Assembly (NCBI GenBank): GCA_040507895.1
Contig: JBEVNX010000233.1
Span: 1 to 14,711 of the forward strand
Length of the DNA stretch: 14,711 nucleotides
DNA from: JBEVNX01 sp040507895
GTDB taxonomy: Bacteria; Desulfobacterota; Binatia; JACPRU01
Reading direction: 5' to 3'
Shown in pieces: positions 1 through 8,990 of this stretch. Below the pieces are notes generated by a model. That model did no database searches, was not told the origin of the DNA, and saw only the letters and a list, made by a program, of their open reading frames with translations. Each line of letters begins with the position of its first letter. Position 1 is the stretch's first letter. A program made the translations under genes and the position numbers.

Positions 1-311
1 ACCGCGTCGAGCTCGAGGATGCGGCTCATGCGCGAGAGGCCGATCATCACCGGCGCCCCGATGGGCAAGCATCCCCCAGAGAGGCCGGTGCCCGCCCCGC
101 GCGGTACGAAGCGCACGTCATGGCGGCGGCAGGCTTGGACGACGGCGCTCACGTCGGCGGTGGAGCGCGGCAGGACGACGATCTCGGGGCGCGAGCGCTC
201 GAGCGTGTACCCGTCGCACTCGTAGACCAAGAGCTCCTCGGCGCCGCGCACGAGGCCATCGACACCGACGATCGAGCCGAGCTCGTCGACGAGGGAAGCG
301 GGCATCGACAT
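1..311 (-). CDS. glcD: GlcD-type FAD-linked oxidase, N-terminal part (cut by window edge)
   Basis: This is the first ~103 residues of a FAD-binding (PCMH-type) oxidase of the GlcD/D-lactate dehydrogenase family; the rest lies beyond base 1. The family oxidises 2-hydroxy acids such as glycolate or D-lactate to the 2-oxo acid. The sequence shows the FAD-pyrophosphate motif PRGAGTGLSGG at residues 70-80, preceded by the usual 'P-x-x-x-x-x-V-V-L-P-R-S-T-x-D-V' strand (about 42-54). I chose the ATG at 309-311 because AGGAG lies 8 bases upstream of it; in-frame ATGs at 329 and 305 are less well placed. It is transcribed away from a glyoxylate aminotransferase starting at 359, which makes glycolate the most likely substrate. 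The symbol is family-level: D-lactate or another 2-hydroxy acid remains possible because the C-terminal domain is not visible. Confidence 0.85.
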   Translation of the reverse strand, partial: MSMPASLVDELGSIVGVDGLVRGAEELLVYECDGYTLERSRPEIVVLPRSTADVSAVVQACRRHDVRFVPRGAGTGLSGGCLPIGAPVMIGLSRMSRILELDA

Positions 312-332
312 CGCGACGACTCCTAGCATAAA
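305..332 (+). promoter_or_regulatory. possible sigma70-type promoter of the aminotransferase gene
   Basis: TCGACA (305-310), a 16-base spacer and CATAAA (327-332) match the -35/-10 consensus at 5/6 and 4/6. A start near 339 would leave a leader of about 20 bases with CGGAG (346-350) as ribosome binding site. The CATAAATAC stretch stands out as AT-rich in this GC-rich DNA. The -35 overlaps the 5' end of the divergent glcD. By eye only. Confidence 0.3.
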
Positions 333-358
333 TACAGGGTGTCCTCGGAGCCGCGTCG

Positions 359-1540
359 ATGAAGGCCGCTTCCCGCTTCGTGCCGCCGCCTCGCCTGCTC
401 CTCGGTCCCGGACCGAGTGACGCGCACCCGCGCGTGCTCGAAGCGCTGTCGCAGCCGCTCGTCGGCCATCTCGATCCGGCGTTCCTGGCGTTGATGGACG
501 AGGTGAAGCGGCGGCTGCGCGCGGTCTTTCGCACCGAGAACGAGCTCACGTTCGCGGTCTCGGGCACGGGCAGCGCCGGCATGGAGGCGTGCCTGGTGAA
601 CCTGCTCGAGGAGGACGACGAAGCGGTCGTGATGGTGAACGGCGAGTTCGGTCGGCGCATGACCGACATCGTCGCGCGCTGTCGCGCGCGGCCGCGGCCG
701 TACGAGATCCCGTGGGGCCGCGCGGTCGAGCCGGCGGACGTCGAGAAGGCGCTCTCGCAGGCCGAGCATCCGAAGCTCGTGGCGATGGTTCATGCCGAGA
801 CTTCGACTGGCGCACAGAGTCCGGTGGCCGACATCGCGCCGATCGTCGCGCGGTCAGGCGCGCTCTTCGTGCTCGACACCGTCACTTCGCTCGGCGGCTG
901 CCCCGTCGAGGTCGACGCCTGGCAGGTCGACGCCTGCTACAGCGGTACGCAGAAGTGCTTGTCCTGCCCGCCCGGCCTCGCGCCGGTGACGTTCGGAACC
1001 CGCGCGCGCGAAGCGATGCGCCGGCGGCGAAGCAGGGTGCAGAGCTGGTACCTCGACGTGACGATGATCGAGAAGTACTGGGGCGCGGAACGCGTCTACC
1101 ATCACACGGCCCCGATCTCGATGAACTACGCCCTCGCCGAGGCGCTGCGGCTCGTCGAGGAAGAAGGCCTCGAGGCGAGATTCGCCCGCCATCGCGGAAA
1201 CCACCTGGCCCTGGAGGCGGGGCTCGAAGCGCTCGGTTTCGGTTTCGTAGTCGAGCCGGCGCGACGCTTGTGGATGCTGAACAGCGTGTTCCTGCCACCG
1301 CTCGCTGCAGGACTGGACGAGGCGAAGCTGCGCCGCAGGCTGCTCGACGAGTTCGGCATCGAAGTCGGCGGCGGACTCGGCGAGCTCAAGGGGAGGATCT
1401 GGCGGATCGGCCTGATGGGTGAATCGAGTCGCCGCGAAAAGGTACTCCGGCTGCTGGCCGCGCTCGAAAGGATTCTCCCCGACGCGGGGGTGGCGGTGCG
1501 GCCCGGCGCTGGCGTAGCAGCCGCCGAGCAGTGCGCCTGA
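359..1540 (+). CDS. alanine/serine-glyoxylate aminotransferase (class V, PLP)
   Basis: A 393-residue fold-type I class V aminotransferase, close to the usual length of AGXT/SGAT enzymes. These transfer an amino group from alanine or serine to glyoxylate, giving glycine. Visible hallmarks are the N-terminal LLGPGPS (14-20), the PLP-phosphate region SGTGSAG (68-74), HAETSTG (145-151), the cofactor aspartate D173 in VLDTVTS, and the Schiff-base lysine K199 in YSGTQKCLSCPPG. A C-terminal small domain follows from about 290. The ATG at 359 has CGGAG 8 bases upstream. Divergence from the GlcD-type oxidase supports a role in removing glyoxylate made by glycolate oxidation. The last 10 bases overlap the next gene. 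The amino donor cannot be decided from sequence; a phosphoserine or isopurine aminotransferase is less likely given the YSGTQK signature. Confidence 0.88.
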   Translation: MKAASRFVPPPRLLLGPGPSDAHPRVLEALSQPLVGHLDPAFLALMDEVKRRLRAVFRTENELTFAVSGTGSAGMEACLVNLLEEDDEAVVMVNGEFGRRMTDIVARCRARPRPYEIPWGRAVEPADVEKALSQAEHPKLVAMVHAETSTGAQSPVADIAPIVARSGALFVLDTVTSLGGCPVEVDAWQVDACYSGTQKCLSCPPGLAPVTFGTRAREAMRRRRSRVQSWYLDVTMIEKYWGAERVYHHTAPISMNYALAEALRLVEEEGLEARFARHRGNHLALEAGLEALGFGFVVEPARRLWMLNSVFLPPLAAGLDEAKLRRRLLDEFGIEVGGGLGELKGRIWRIGLMGESSRREKVLRLLAALERILPDAGVAVRPGAGVAAAEQCA

Positions 1541-2709
1541 CGCGGTACGCGGCGAGCGTCGTCTCGCTCGGCGCCGTACTCGCAGCCTGTCGGCCCGTAC
1601 CCGGCCCCGCGCCGCTCCCGACCCCGCTGCCCTCGCCCACGCCGGAGCTGGTTCGCGTCGAGCCGCCTCCGGTCACCGATGACCTCGCCCGCGAGTCGCT
1701 GCTCGAAGCCATCGATCGAAACCTCAAGGCGGCCGGGCGGATCGGTGCTCCCGGCTGCCCCGGCTCCGTGCTGGCGCAAGCGCTCGCAGCCTTACGCGAC
1801 GCCGTCGTTCGGCCCGAGACGGATTTGGCGCAATACGTCCTCGACCGGTTCGAGTTTCGCCGCTCGACGGGACGCGAGGGCGGTGCGCTCTTCACCGGAT
1901 ACTACGAGCCCGTGCTCGCTGCACGGCGGAAGTCCGAAGGCGGATTCGTCTATCCCCTCTACCGCAGGCCCGACGATCTCATCGAGATTCAGCTCGGAGA
2001 TTTCGATGCCGAGTGGTCCGGCGTGACGATCTGGGGACGCGTCGCCGGCGGCAAGCTCGCTCCCTACTACACGCGCCGCGAGATCGATCGAGAGGGTGCG
2101 CTGGCCGGTCGCGGGCTGGAGATCGCGTGGCTCGACGATCCGATCGCTCGCTACTTCCTGCAGGTTCAAGGCTCCGGCGTACTGCGCTGGGGAGACGGCT
2201 CGCTCGCTCACGTCGGGTTCGCCGGCTCGAACGGCAAGCCTTACACGAGCATCGGTCGGCTGCTGGCGGAAGAAGGCGCCCTCGGCGCACAGCGCGCGAC
2301 TGCGCCGGGGATCCAGGCCTACCTTCGCGCCCATCCCGAGCGCCGCGACGAAGTGATCTTCCAGAACGAGCGCTACGTCTTCTTCGGCGAAGTCGTCGAC
2401 GGACCGGTGGGACGGCTCGGCGTCAAGCTCACCGAGGGGCGCTCGATCGCGATCGACACATCGCTCTATCCGCTCGGCTGGCTGGCGTACGTGGACACCC
2501 GGGCTCCGGTCGTCGACTCATCCGGGGCGACGACCGGATACCGTCCCCTGAGGCGCTTCGTGTTGACGCAAGACACGGGCGCGGCGATCACTGGCCCTGG
2601 GCGCGTCGACGTCTTCTTCGGGACCGGAGAGCGCAGCGGCCTCGAAGCGGGATCGATGAGCGAGCGCGGCGAGCTCTACCTTCTCACGCCGGTCGAGTGC
2701 CGAGGCTAG
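1531..2709 (+). CDS. mltA: MltA-type membrane-bound lytic murein transglycosylase (lipoprotein)
   Basis: A 392-residue lytic transglycosylase A, which cleaves the MurNAc-GlcNAc bond of peptidoglycan with formation of 1,6-anhydroMurNAc, probably at the inner face of the outer membrane. The GTG start at 1531 gives a textbook lipoprotein signal: MRLTRY, hydrophobic core, lipobox LAAC with C20. A proline-rich linker (21-48) leads to the MltA barrel domain with FTGYYEPVL (121-129) and YFLQVQGSG (208-216). The C-terminal 3D-type domain has QDTGAAITG (347-355) and GRVDVFFG (357-364), which carry the conserved aspartates D348 and D360 of this family. Length is slightly above E. coli MltA. The start overlaps the aminotransferase stop by 10 bases and has no strong ribosome binding site, so translation is probably coupled. 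The two proteins have no obvious functional link. Confidence 0.92.
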   Translation: MRLTRYAASVVSLGAVLAACRPVPGPAPLPTPLPSPTPELVRVEPPPVTDDLARESLLEAIDRNLKAAGRIGAPGCPGSVLAQALAALRDAVVRPETDLAQYVLDRFEFRRSTGREGGALFTGYYEPVLAARRKSEGGFVYPLYRRPDDLIEIQLGDFDAEWSGVTIWGRVAGGKLAPYYTRREIDREGALAGRGLEIAWLDDPIARYFLQVQGSGVLRWGDGSLAHVGFAGSNGKPYTSIGRLLAEEGALGAQRATAPGIQAYLRAHPERRDEVIFQNERYVFFGEVVDGPVGRLGVKLTEGRSIAIDTSLYPLGWLAYVDTRAPVVDSSGATTGYRPLRRFVLTQDTGAAITGPGRVDVFFGTGERSGLEAGSMSERGELYLLTPVECRG

Positions 2710-2730
2710 CGGATGACGACCGTCCGCGAG

Positions 2731-4397
2731 TCAAGGTCCGGACGTGCTCTGCAGGTCGAAGGGCCCGCTGAAGGGATCGAATGCCTGCCCGGTTCCGAGC
2801 GTGACGCCGGGGCCGTGCGTGCCGGATCCCCCGTCCGTGAGCGGCACGCCGAGATCGATGCGGAACAGCGCTTCGCCCGACCCTCGAGGCGCGTCGATGC
2901 GCAGGCCGATGCCCACGCTCGTCGCCATCTGGCGAAAGTCGACGCCCTGATTCGGTTCCCAGACGTAGCCGGCGTCGAAGAACACCACCGCGCCGAGCGA
3001 CACCAGGTGGAATAGGTCTTCGACGAAGAACAATCGGTCCTCGAGATTGAAGATGAAGCGCTTCTCGCCCACGAACTGACGGGTCTTGAAGCCTCTCAGG
3101 CCGTTGAAGTTGCCGAGGAAGAGTTGTGTGTCGCCGTCGAGGTTTTTCGCCAGGTCGGTCTTCACACGCGACACGAGCGTGTGCTCGACGCCGAGATGCC
3201 AGCGGTAGTACGCCACCGCTTCGACCTCGCCCACGGCGTTGCGCGCCTCGCCTCCCTGGTAGCGCCCGGTGAGCAAGCCGTAGAGAAACACCTTGCGGCC
3301 TGGCCCGAGGTCGTACCCCTGGCGGTCCCACATCGTGAGGATCGGCTCGTCGACGAGTGCTCCGAGCTCCTGCCATGAGTATCCGATCTGGGCGTCGAAG
3401 GTGTTGCCGAGGTTCAGGTCCTCGATGCGATCGAAGAGGTTCAAGTGGCGCTCGCGCACGAACCGAATCGCTTCGCGGTGGACGAAGACGCCGGGTTGGC
3501 TCTCGCGACGGTTGGTCGGCAGCAAGCTCGGCGGCGCGCCGGGCGACAAGTCCGAGTACGTCTCTTCCAACCACGTGTAGAACACGCCCGCGCGCCACAC
3601 CACGTCCGCGTCGGAGATCTCCAGCCGGTGCCCGACGCGGCTAGTCGACGCCTCGAGCTTGCGGCGAAAACTCGCGATCTCGTCGCCGAAGTGATCGAAC
3701 ACCTTGTTGCGCTCGCGCCGGCTGGAATAGCCGCTGCCACCCGCCCACGGCGTGTCGAGCGAGAAGAACGGATAGCGAAACCCGCCTTCCGCGACACGGC
3801 CGTCGCTGGTTTTCTGGTAGTCCCCGAAGGCAGCCCAGCGCGTTCCGAAGAGTCGGGGATCATTATATCCGAAGAGCAACGAGTCGCGGTCCAGACCCGA
3901 GCGATAGAGAAGTCGAGCCTGCTTCCCGTAGCCGAGCACGTTGGTCTCGACGATGCCGAAGGCCGACCGGCTGCTACCGCCCCCGATCGTGAAGGACGCG
4001 CGCGGCTGGGTCGTCCAGGTATCCTGCGTTTGCACGACCAGGTCGACCTGACCTTCGGGCGCCGGCGTCGACAAGATCTTGACCTGGCGGATGTACGGCA
4101 GCGCCCGCAGGTTGCGCTCCGATTCCTCGATCAGGAACGGATCCGCGAGATCCCCCTCGTGCAGCAAAAGCTCGCGGCGGATCACTTCTTCCTTCGTGTC
4201 GATGTGCAGAAAGTTCGCGGCCCGGAAGACGAACGTCAGGTCCGGTAGGAAGGGCAGCTGCAGGCGCTCATTTTCGGTGAAGACCGGCTTGTGATCGATC
4301 TGAATCGAGCGAATTCGGGGAAGCGCTGCATCGGCGTGCGCGGCGCTCCACGCGTTGACCCAAAGCAGCGCGGCGCAGGCCCCGAGCGCGGGGATCC

Positions 4398-4401
<4 letters not shown>
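2731..4401 (-). CDS. Omp85-like outer-membrane protein with one POTRA domain
   Basis: I use a GTG start at 4401, whose last two bases lie in the stop of the SDR gene (GTGA). This start gives a 556-residue protein with a clear signal peptide: hydrophobic core 3-18, cleavage after AHA at 23. The upstream in-frame ATG at 4488 would add 29 arginine-rich residues and spoil the signal, so I reject it. Residues ~66-128 form one POTRA domain ('EEVIRRELLLHEGD', 'ERNLRALPYIRQV', then 'VDLVVQTQDTW'). From ~135 an alternating beta-barrel pattern follows. LRGF at 435-438 corresponds to the VRGF/Y motif of loop 6 in Omp85 proteins. The last barrel strand appears to end near F541 and a 15-residue tail follows, which is unusual. 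One POTRA makes it neither BamA (five) nor TamA (three). It probably assembles or translocates an outer-membrane or secreted partner; the partner is unknown. Confidence 0.8.
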
Positions 4402-5180
<779 letters not shown>

Positions 5181-5300
5181 GAGAGGACCTGGTACCAGCC
5201 CGCTGCCGGCATCTCAACCGGCGGAGCACGCCCCAGTCGCGCCCCGTCGCCAGCGCGCGATTGCCACGCCGGTCGGCCGTCGCTAAACAAGAGCAACCGG

Positions 5301-6170
5301 ATGGCTGCCGCGGCTCCCACCAGCAGCTTCGTCTCTGTGAACGGGGCGCGACTCCACTACCTTCACTACGGCGGCGATGGCCCAGCGGCCGTGCTCCATC
5401 ACGCAACCGGCTTCCACGCGTGGATGTGGGCCCCGATCGCGGCCGTGCTGAGGCGTCGCTACCGCGTGCTGGCGCTCGACGCGCGCGGTCACGGCGACAG
5501 CGACAGGCCGTCGAGCGGCTACCGCTGGGACGGCTTCATGGCGGACCTCATCGCGTTCATCGAGACGCTCCGGCTCGGCCGGGTGCTCGGCGTCGGACAC
5601 TCTCTCGGCGGTTCGACGACGGCCGGCGCAGCCGCCGAGCGGCCCGATCTCTTCGCGGCGCTGGCGCTACTCGACCCGATCCTCTTCCCCCGCGAGTTTC
5701 GCGGAGCGATCGAGGACAACCCCATGGCCGCGGCGGCGCGTCGAAGACGCGAGGTCTGGACGAGCACGGAAGAGGTGCTGGCGAGTTACCGCGGGCGCGG
5801 GCCCTTCGTGAAATGGACGGATGAGGCTCTGCACCTCTACGTCGAGCACGGCTTCGCACGCGAAAGCGGGCAAGTGCGGTTGAAGTGCCCGCCCGCGATC
5901 GAGGCGCAGGTCTTCAGCATGGAGCTCGGCTACGATCTGTGGGCCACGCTCGAGCGGGTGCAAGCCCCCACGCTGCTGATGCGCGGGGAGGAGAGCGAGG
6001 CATTCTCCGCGAACGATGCCGCCGAAGCGCTCCGCCGCCTGCCTCGCGGCGAGCTCGCGACGATTCCCGAGACCACGCACACGTTCCCGATGGAGGTGCC
6101 TGGTGGGGTCGGCGAGATGATCCTCGCCTTCGGCCAGCGCAATCTCTGCGAGCCGAACGCGCGCCGATGA
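5301..6170 (+). CDS. alpha/beta hydrolase fold protein
   Basis: A 289-residue cytoplasmic alpha/beta hydrolase with no signal peptide. It has the oxyanion-hole segment HHATGFH (33-39, replacing the usual HG-x-P), DARGHGDSDRP (60-70), nucleophile S101 in GHSLGG, an acid in the GEESEAF loop (E230-E233) and catalytic H260 in TTHTFPME. The substrate is unknown; related sequences are annotated as esterases, haloperoxidase-like enzymes or C-C hydrolases. AAGAG about 7 bases before the ATG supports the start. The stop TGA overlaps the ATG of phosphatidylcholine synthase (ATGA, 6167-6170), so the two are co-translated. A phospholipid, lysophospholipid or choline ester is therefore an attractive but unproven substrate. 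Confidence 0.85.
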   Translation: MAAAAPTSSFVSVNGARLHYLHYGGDGPAAVLHHATGFHAWMWAPIAAVLRRRYRVLALDARGHGDSDRPSSGYRWDGFMADLIAFIETLRLGRVLGVGHSLGGSTTAGAAAERPDLFAALALLDPILFPREFRGAIEDNPMAAAARRRREVWTSTEEVLASYRGRGPFVKWTDEALHLYVEHGFARESGQVRLKCPPAIEAQVFSMELGYDLWATLERVQAPTLLMRGEESEAFSANDAAEALRRLPRGELATIPETTHTFPMEVPGGVGEMILAFGQRNLCEPNARR

Positions 6171-6868
6171 TCGGCTCCCCCCTCGCTCGTACGCTCGCCT
6201 GGTCGGTGCACTTCTACACGGCGATGGGGGCGGTCGCCGCGCTGGAAGCGATCGTCTTCACGGTGCGGGGCGACGTTCGCGGCGCGTTTCTCTGGATGGC
6301 CGCGGCCCTCGTCATCGACTCCTCCGACGGCACGCTGGCGCGAGCCGCGCGCGTGAAGGAAGTCGTGCCGACCTACGACGGCAGCAAGCTCGACGACATC
6401 GTGGACTATCTGAACTACGTCTTCGTGCCGATCTTCTTCGCCGTCGAGACCGGCCTCCTGCCTGCCGGAACCGCCGGCTTCGTCGCGGCGCTGCCTCTGC
6501 TCGCCAGCGCGTATGGGTTTTGCGTGAGCACGGCGAAGACCGCGGATTTCTTCTTCACGGGCTTCCCGTCGTACTGGAACGTCGTCGTGTTCTACATGTA
6601 TGCATTCGGCGCCTCGCCGATCGCCAACGCGCTCGTGCTGGCCGCGTTGTCCGTCCTGGTGTTCGTGCCGATCGGCTACCTCTATCCGAGCCGCCAGCCG
6701 TTCCTGCGCCCGCTGACGATCACGCTCGGCATCGCCTGGGCCGTGGCGACGCTCGTCGCCGTATTCCGACTTCCCGAGCGATCCCCTCTTCTGCTCTACG
6801 GCTCGCTCGCGTTTCCGATCTACTACTTCGCGCTGTCCTTCTATCTCCACTTCGGACGTCGAAGGTAG
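6167..6868 (+). CDS. pcs: phosphatidylcholine synthase (CDP-diacylglycerol-choline O-phosphatidyltransferase)
   Basis: A 233-residue integral membrane enzyme that condenses CDP-diacylglycerol directly with choline, giving phosphatidylcholine and CMP. It carries the CDP-alcohol phosphatidyltransferase motif: D54-G55, A58-R59, then G72-x3-D76-x3-D80. Twelve residues separate R59 and G72, not the eight of the classical motif; this, together with 'VKEVVP' (63-68), 'D-x-x-DY' (77-81) and 'FFFTGFPSYWN-V-V-F', agrees with Sinorhizobium-type Pcs as I remember it. About seven or eight hydrophobic segments span the protein, and the N-terminal 'AWSVHFYTAMGA' is also typical. The length matches the family (~235-255). 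It overlaps the preceding hydrolase by ATGA. The route depends on imported choline; no PmtA-type methyltransferase or choline transporter is visible in the window. Confidence 0.9.
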   Translation: MIGSPLARTLAWSVHFYTAMGAVAALEAIVFTVRGDVRGAFLWMAAALVIDSSDGTLARAARVKEVVPTYDGSKLDDIVDYLNYVFVPIFFAVETGLLPAGTAGFVAALPLLASAYGFCVSTAKTADFFFTGFPSYWNVVVFYMYAFGASPIANALVLAALSVLVFVPIGYLYPSRQPFLRPLTITLGIAWAVATLVAVFRLPERSPLLLYGSLAFPIYYFALSFYLHFGRRR

Positions 6869-6886
6869 TGAGGGACGCCTGGCGCA

Positions 6887-6905
6887 GGCGCCGAGAAGCG
6901 GCGCC
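6887..6905 (+). other. GC-rich hairpin after pcs
   Basis: Two copies of GGCGCC (6887-6892 and 6900-6905) can pair around a 7-base loop. It lies 19 bases after the pcs stop, in the 144-base gap between convergent genes. No T-run follows, so it is at best a weak or Rho-assisted terminator. Otherwise I see nothing in the gap 6869-7012. Confidence 0.2.
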
Positions 6906-7012
6906 CGAACTCGATGCGAAATTTGCGAGGGTGGCGTCGGCATCGGGCGCCAGCGCGAGTTTCGGATGGAGGAACCCACGGGATTTTCGTTCTGCCGGCC
7001 AACGGCCCCGTC

Positions 7013-8125
7013 TCAGGGCCCGCGCCGGAGGAGCGGCAAGCGGCCGCTGCGCAGGTCGTGGTGAACGATGCGGATCAAGAACTCCGGGGGCTCTCCGCCG
7101 TCCAACACGTAGTCGAGAATGCCCGCCACGCCCAACCGATCGAGCGCGCCGCGTGGCAGCTTGCCGAGCAGCCAGGTGAGCACCGACGGGTGAAAAGGGC
7201 GCCGCTCGGCGCGCGCCTCGAGGACCTCGCGCGGCGAAGCCATGATCTCTTCGATCGCGCGCACGGTTTCGTTGCGGGTCACCTGCGCGAGGTGCCCGGT
7301 CTCGCTGAAGACGTAGTTGATGCCGCGCTTGAGGAGCGTGGTCTCGATCGGCAGCACGAAGAGGTCGAAGCGGCTGATGAACGGATAGACCTCGAGCGAC
7401 GCCGGGTACTCGCGCTTCAAGTGGTCGAGCACGAGAGCGCTTCCCGGGCGCATCTCGCGCGCGCTGCGTCCGAATCCGAAGTACGCCGGCAGCGTGCCGA
7501 AGCGCGGGCTTCCCATCGAGATGTAAAGCGGCATGCGGTAGCGCTCCGCGAGCTCGGGGCGATGCAGCAGCAGATGATCCCAGATGAATCCGCCGAGACT
7601 GTGCCCGATCGGCACGATGCGCTTGCCGTGCTCGCGGTGATGGATCGTCTCGAGGACCTCCATCAACCCGACCGCCGTGCGGCGCACGCTTTGCAGGAAC
7701 GGGTAGCGGATGAGATAGACCTGATAGCCGAGGCGCGCGAGCTTGTACGCCACGCGATCGCCGCCCGTGTTGTCCACGTAGCCGTGCAGGAAGACGATGA
7801 TCCAGTTGCGCGGATCGAAGTCCTCGCGGAAGATCCAGCCGGGGTTCCAGGCGCGCAGGCGCGCGAGGTCGCTGAGCTCGCGACGGTACGGGAGCTTGCG
7901 AAACGTGAGATTCGAGCCGTACACGCCGCTGTTGTAGAGCTCTCGAAGGAAGCCCGGCGCAATCTTGAAGAACCCGATCCACTCGCCGATCAGGGCACTG
8001 TAGAAATGGGCCAACTCCTTCGACGCCAGCCGCGCCGACGCTTCCCAGTCGGCGACCGGTGCGAGCGAGCCGTTGCTCTCGCTCGGCGTGGCACCGGCCA
8101 CGTCGTCACCCGCTGATTCGCGCAC
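7013..8125 (-). CDS. lipase-like alpha/beta hydrolase
   Basis: A 370-residue hydrolase of the alpha/beta fold without a recognisable signal peptide. The first ~105 residues form a mostly helical N-terminal extension. The core then begins with the oxyanion motif FLHGYVDN (112-119), followed by 'VYLIRYPFLQS', nucleophile S176 in IGHSLGGF, a probable acid D254 in SRFDLFVLP and H278 in ETGHLAQV. The 'RFD-x-x-V-x-P' and 'GH' arrangement resembles bacterial lipases and PGAP1-like acyl hydrolases. The C-terminal ~80 residues are charged and helical. The start is GTG (8123-8125) with GGAAG about 5 bases upstream. It follows the enoyl-CoA hydratase gene by 54 bases on the same strand and is convergent with pcs. 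An acylglycerol or other ester substrate is likely; more cannot be said. Confidence 0.8.
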   Translation of the reverse strand: MRESAGDDVAGATPSESNGSLAPVADWEASARLASKELAHFYSALIGEWIGFFKIAPGFLRELYNSGVYGSNLTFRKLPYRRELSDLARLRAWNPGWIFREDFDPRNWIIVFLHGYVDNTGGDRVAYKLARLGYQVYLIRYPFLQSVRRTAVGLMEVLETIHHREHGKRIVPIGHSLGGFIWDHLLLHRPELAERYRMPLYISMGSPRFGTLPAYFGFGRSAREMRPGSALVLDHLKREYPASLEVYPFISRFDLFVLPIETTLLKRGINYVFSETGHLAQVTRNETVRAIEEIMASPREVLEARAERRPFHPSVLTWLLGKLPRGALDRLGVAGILDYVLDGGEPPEFLIRIVHHDLRSGRLPLLRRGP

Positions 8126-8179
8126 GCGCTTCCACGGCTCCGAGGCTAGCAGGCCGCGAGGGTCCGCGGAACGATCGAC

Positions 8180-8965
8180 TCACCGACCGTGGAAGACCGC
8201 GGCACGCTTGTCGAGAAATGCCTGCACGCCCTCGTGAAAGTCCGCGGTACGCGCCGCGGTCGCCTGCAGGTCCGCCTCGTACGACAGCTGATCCTCGAGC
8301 GTGACGCGGAAGCTGCGATTGAAGGCACGCTTCATCAAGCCGATCGCCCGGGTCGGCGCCTGCGCCAGCCTCCCCGCAAGGGCCAGTGTTTCTTCCATGA
8401 GGCGATCAGCGGGTACCGTGCGATGGACGAGCCCCAGCCGCTCGGCTTCGGCCGCATCCACCTTGTCGCCGAGCATGCACATTTCCACGGCTTTGCCCAT
8501 GCCGACCAGGCGCGGAAGGAAGAACGTGCTGCCTGCATCGGGCACGAGCCCGATCTTGACGAACGCCATCAGGAAGGACGCTTTCTCGGAGGCGACGCGC
8601 AGATCCGCGGCGAGCGCCAGGCTGACGCCGGCGCCCGCGCAGGTCCCGTTGACCGCGGCGACGATCGGCTTCTCCATCGCGCGCATGCGCTCGATCATCG
8701 GGTGGTAGTAGTCGCGCAGCGTGCGATCGAGCGGCGGCTCGGCGGATTTCACCAAATCCGGATTCAACGCCTCGCCGGCGCAGAAGCCGCGGCCGTCGCC
8801 GGTGAGCACGATCGCCCGCGCGGAATCGTCGTGCTCGGCGGTCTCGAGCGCGTCGGCAAGCTCGCGCTTCATCTCGTCGGTGAGCGCGTTGAGCGCGTCG
8901 GGCCGGCAGAGCGTGACGACGGAGACCCCGCCTCGCTGCTCGGTACGAATGCTCGTGTACGTCAT
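8180..8965 (-). CDS. enoyl-CoA hydratase/isomerase family protein, PaaG-like
   Basis: A 261-residue crotonase-fold protein. The ATG at 8965 has a near-perfect GGAGGAG 8 bases upstream; longer in-frame readings up to 9454 run through the transporter remnant and are spurious. The CoA/oxyanion signatures are GRGFCAG (58-64) and NGTCAGAG (106-113). The position that is the first catalytic Glu in true enoyl-CoA hydratases is V114 here. 'FVKIGLVPDAGST' (135-147) supplies D143, matching the active-site Asp of PaaG, the 1,2-epoxyphenylacetyl-CoA isomerase. The C-terminal 'ADFHEGVQAFLDKR' is also PaaG-like. No other paa gene (paaABCDE, paaZ) is visible, so the substrate may be a different enoyl-CoA, and I assign the fold and mechanism only. 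It once lay directly downstream of the transporter whose remnant ends 26 bases upstream. Confidence 0.85.
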   Translation of the reverse strand: MTYTSIRTEQRGGVSVVTLCRPDALNALTDEMKRELADALETAEHDDSARAIVLTGDGRGFCAGEALNPDLVKSAEPPLDRTLRDYYHPMIERMRAMEKPIVAAVNGTCAGAGVSLALAADLRVASEKASFLMAFVKIGLVPDAGSTFFLPRLVGMGKAVEMCMLGDKVDAAEAERLGLVHRTVPADRLMEETLALAGRLAQAPTRAIGLMKRAFNRSFRVTLEDQLSYEADLQATAARTADFHEGVQAFLDKRAAVFHGR

Positions 8966-8990
8966 CGCGGATCTCCTCCGGCGACCCTCG

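Noticed and set aside
910..936. Direct repeat GGTCGACGCCTG, two copies 15 bases apart
   Set aside because: It lies in the aminotransferase reading frame and encodes VDA-W-QVDA, which fits the conserved 'D-x-D-A-W-x-x-D' part of the family, so it is a codon coincidence.
2709..2727. Hairpin GCGGA/TCCGC between the convergent mltA and outer-membrane protein genes
   Set aside because: Only five base pairs with a 9-base loop and no T-run on either strand; too weak to call a terminator.
5261..5289. Promoter-like TTGCCA - 17 bases - TAAACA before the hydrolase
   Set aside because: Transcription would start at about 5296, downstream of the AAGAG ribosome binding site and only 5 bases from the ATG, so the match is probably chance.
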